From Thermoleophilia bacterium (lineage in GTDB: Bacteria > Actinomycetota > Thermoleophilia > Gaiellales > Gaiellaceae), in NCBI GenBank assembly GCA_025936595.1, contig JAICTB010000120.1, positions 1 to 6,832 of the forward strand: DNA of 6,832 nt. The letters run 5' to 3'. The translations under genes were made by a program, and so were the position numbers. Every line of letters begins with the position of its first letter. Positions within the stretch are counted from its first letter, which is position 1. Below are positions 5,882 to 6,832 of this stretch, piece by piece. Below the pieces are notes generated by a model, which saw only the letters and a program-made list of their open reading frames with translations, searched no databases and was not told the origin of the DNA.

Positions 5882-6698
5882 TGAGCACCTCCTTTGCGAG
5901 GTCGCGGTACATCTGCGCCGCCTCCCCTGTCGAATCGTAGGCGAGCACGGACTGCCCCTTCACCGGTGCCTCCGCAAACCGAACGGTCTTCCGAATTCGG
6001 GTGTTGTAGACGAGGTCGCCGAAGCTCTCGCGCAGGATCTCGTCCGCCTCGCGCGAGTGGGTCTGGCGCTTGTCGAACATCGTCGGGACGATCCCGATGA
6101 TCTCCACGCGCGGATTCAGGTTCTCGCGCACCATCGCCAGCGTGTTCTCGAGCTGGACCAGGCCGCGCAGCGAGAGGTACTCCGTCTGCACCGGGACCAC
6201 GACACCGGTCGCTGCGACGAAGGCGTTGATCGTCAGCAGCCCGAGCGACGGCGGCGTGTCGACGAGGATGTAGTCGTAGCGGCCCCTGATGGGCGCGAGC
6301 GCCTTCTCGAGCGCACGTTCGCGGCCGATCTGGCTCGAGAGCGCCATGTCGGCGCCGGCGAGGTCGATCGACGAGACGGCGATGTCGACCTCGCGCGACT
6401 CGATCACCTGCTCGATCGCCATGCGATGGACGAGCACGTCGAACATCGACCGCTCGATCGCGTCCGGATTGAGCCCCTGCGACATCGTCAGGTTGCCCTG
6501 CGGATCGAGGTCGATGAGCAGCACCTTGAAGCCTTGCTCGGCAAACGCGACGCCGAGGTTCAACGTCGTCGTCGTCTTGGCGACGCCGCCCTTCTGATTC
6601 GCGAGGACAATGACCTGCGTCTCCGCAGGCGCAGCCACGCTCGCAGGGCGAACGGCGGGACGCGGAAGGAGGCGCGCGAGACCCATGTGACAGCGCAT
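5853..6698 (-). CDS. parA: ParA/Soj-family partitioning ATPase (281 aa)
   Basis: ParA-type ATPases dimerise on ATP, bind DNA non-specifically and position chromosomes, plasmids, protein clusters or the Z ring. The deviant Walker A motif NQKGGVAKTTTT spans 34-45, with signature Lys36 and phosphate-binding Lys41; Ala replaces the commoner Gly before Lys41. LIDLDPQGN is at 61-69 and Walker B YILVDTPPSLG at 143-153 (Asp147). GIVPTMFDKR (202-211) and RKTVRFAEAPVKGQSV (236-251) are typical of Soj-like proteins. About 27 residues precede the first strand, basic and Pro/Ala-rich (RLLPRPAVRPASVAAPAE), where most Soj proteins have only a few. The ATG at 6698 was chosen because GAGG, overlapping the upstream stop, sits nine bases before it; ATG at 6686 is the alternative. 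The upstream gene ends 11 bases earlier and ftsZ overlaps the 3' end by 29 bases, so this is a polycistronic unit. No parB or parS is visible in the window. Confidence 0.92.
   Translation of the reverse strand: MRCHMGLARLLPRPAVRPASVAAPAETQVIVLANQKGGVAKTTTTLNLGVAFAEQGFKVLLIDLDPQGNLTMSQGLNPDAIERSMFDVLVHRMAIEQVIESREVDIAVSSIDLAGADMALSSQIGRERALEKALAPIRGRYDYILVDTPPSLGLLTINAFVAATGVVVPVQTEYLSLRGLVQLENTLAMVRENLNPRVEIIGIVPTMFDKRQTHSREADEILRESFGDLVYNTRIRKTVRFAEAPVKGQSVLAYDSTGEAAQMYRDLAKEVLNGEKSRQHA
5886..5895 (-). promoter_or_regulatory. Near-perfect Shine-Dalgarno for ftsZ, inside parA
   Basis: On the minus strand AAAGGAGGTG ends four bases before the ATG at 5881, closely complementary to the 16S rRNA 3' end. 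It is read as codons of parA (around Ala-Lys-Glu-Val-Leu), so ribosome binding for ftsZ occurs within translated parA message. It decides the ftsZ start in favour of 5881 over the ATG at 5860, which has no comparable site. It is far stronger than any other ribosome site in the window. Confidence 0.85.
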
Positions 6699-6709
6699 TT
6701 CGGTTCGCC

Positions 6710-6832
6710 TCAGCTCATTCCTTCCGCCTCCTCTCGAAGTTTCGACGCGGCTGCCCGCGCCCGCGCATCGCCCTCGGACCGCGCCCACGCCTCGGCTTCC
6801 GGCACGAGCGCGCGCAGCTCGACGAGGAGCTC
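6710..6832 (-). CDS. C-terminal 40 codons of an unrecognised gene upstream of parA
   Basis: One frame is open from the right edge to a TGA at 6710-6712. It encodes a tail with ELLVELRALVPEAEAW followed by ARSEGDARARAAASKLREEA and ending GMS. The composition (Ala, Arg, Glu, Leu) suggests helix or coiled coil. Reasons to believe it are the uninterrupted frame with GC-rich third positions and the 11-base spacing to parA, whose ribosome site overlaps this stop. I do not recognise the family from so short a piece. Its co-transcription with parA and ftsZ makes its identity of interest. Confidence 0.6.
   Translation of the reverse strand, partial: ELLVELRALVPEAEAWARSEGDARARAAASKLREEAEGMS

Overview
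This is a gene-dense, strongly GC-rich stretch of bacterial chromosome. Codons mostly end in G or C, and gene gaps are a few bases or negative. The protein families, the base composition and two start sites that look leaderless fit an actinobacterium, possibly of the Thermoleophilia (Gaiellales-like). That placement is inference from style; no 16S rRNA or marker phylogeny is available here. I see no mobile element, CRISPR array, tRNA or rRNA.

Left part (1-1871). A cupin-fold protein and a histidinol-phosphate aminotransferase (HisC, cut by the left edge) lie on the minus strand as a probable two-gene operon. A stand-alone Lon N-terminal (LAN/PUA-like) domain protein diverges from them. Only 31 bases separate the two divergent starts, and each start has a -10-like hexamer exactly six bases before it. 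This suggests two interleaved leaderless promoters.

Middle part (1868-4559). A gamma-glutamyltransferase-family Ntn hydrolase on the minus strand meets the Lon-domain gene tail to tail with a 4-base overlap. It keeps the catalytic Thr and small-subunit motifs. It lacks an export signal and the Arg that holds the gamma-glutamyl carboxylate in classical enzymes. Across a 115-base divergent gap is a polytopic flippase-like membrane protein of the UPF0104/LPG-synthase-TM family.

Right part (4565-6832). Three minus-strand genes form a tight operon: the last 40 codons of an unrecognised helical protein, then a ParA/Soj-type ATPase, then FtsZ. FtsZ starts inside the end of parA (29-base overlap), behind a near-perfect Shine-Dalgarno sequence that is itself parA coding sequence. 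FtsZ has an intact GTPase core and a C-terminal FtsZ tail peptide. It also carries an unusual N-terminal extension of about 100 residues and only a very short C-terminal linker. The physical coupling of a ParA-type positioning ATPase to an N-terminally extended FtsZ is the most interesting thing here. It may be a division-site placement module, in the way that MipZ and PomZ (ParA/MinD family) act on FtsZ elsewhere. That role is a hypothesis.
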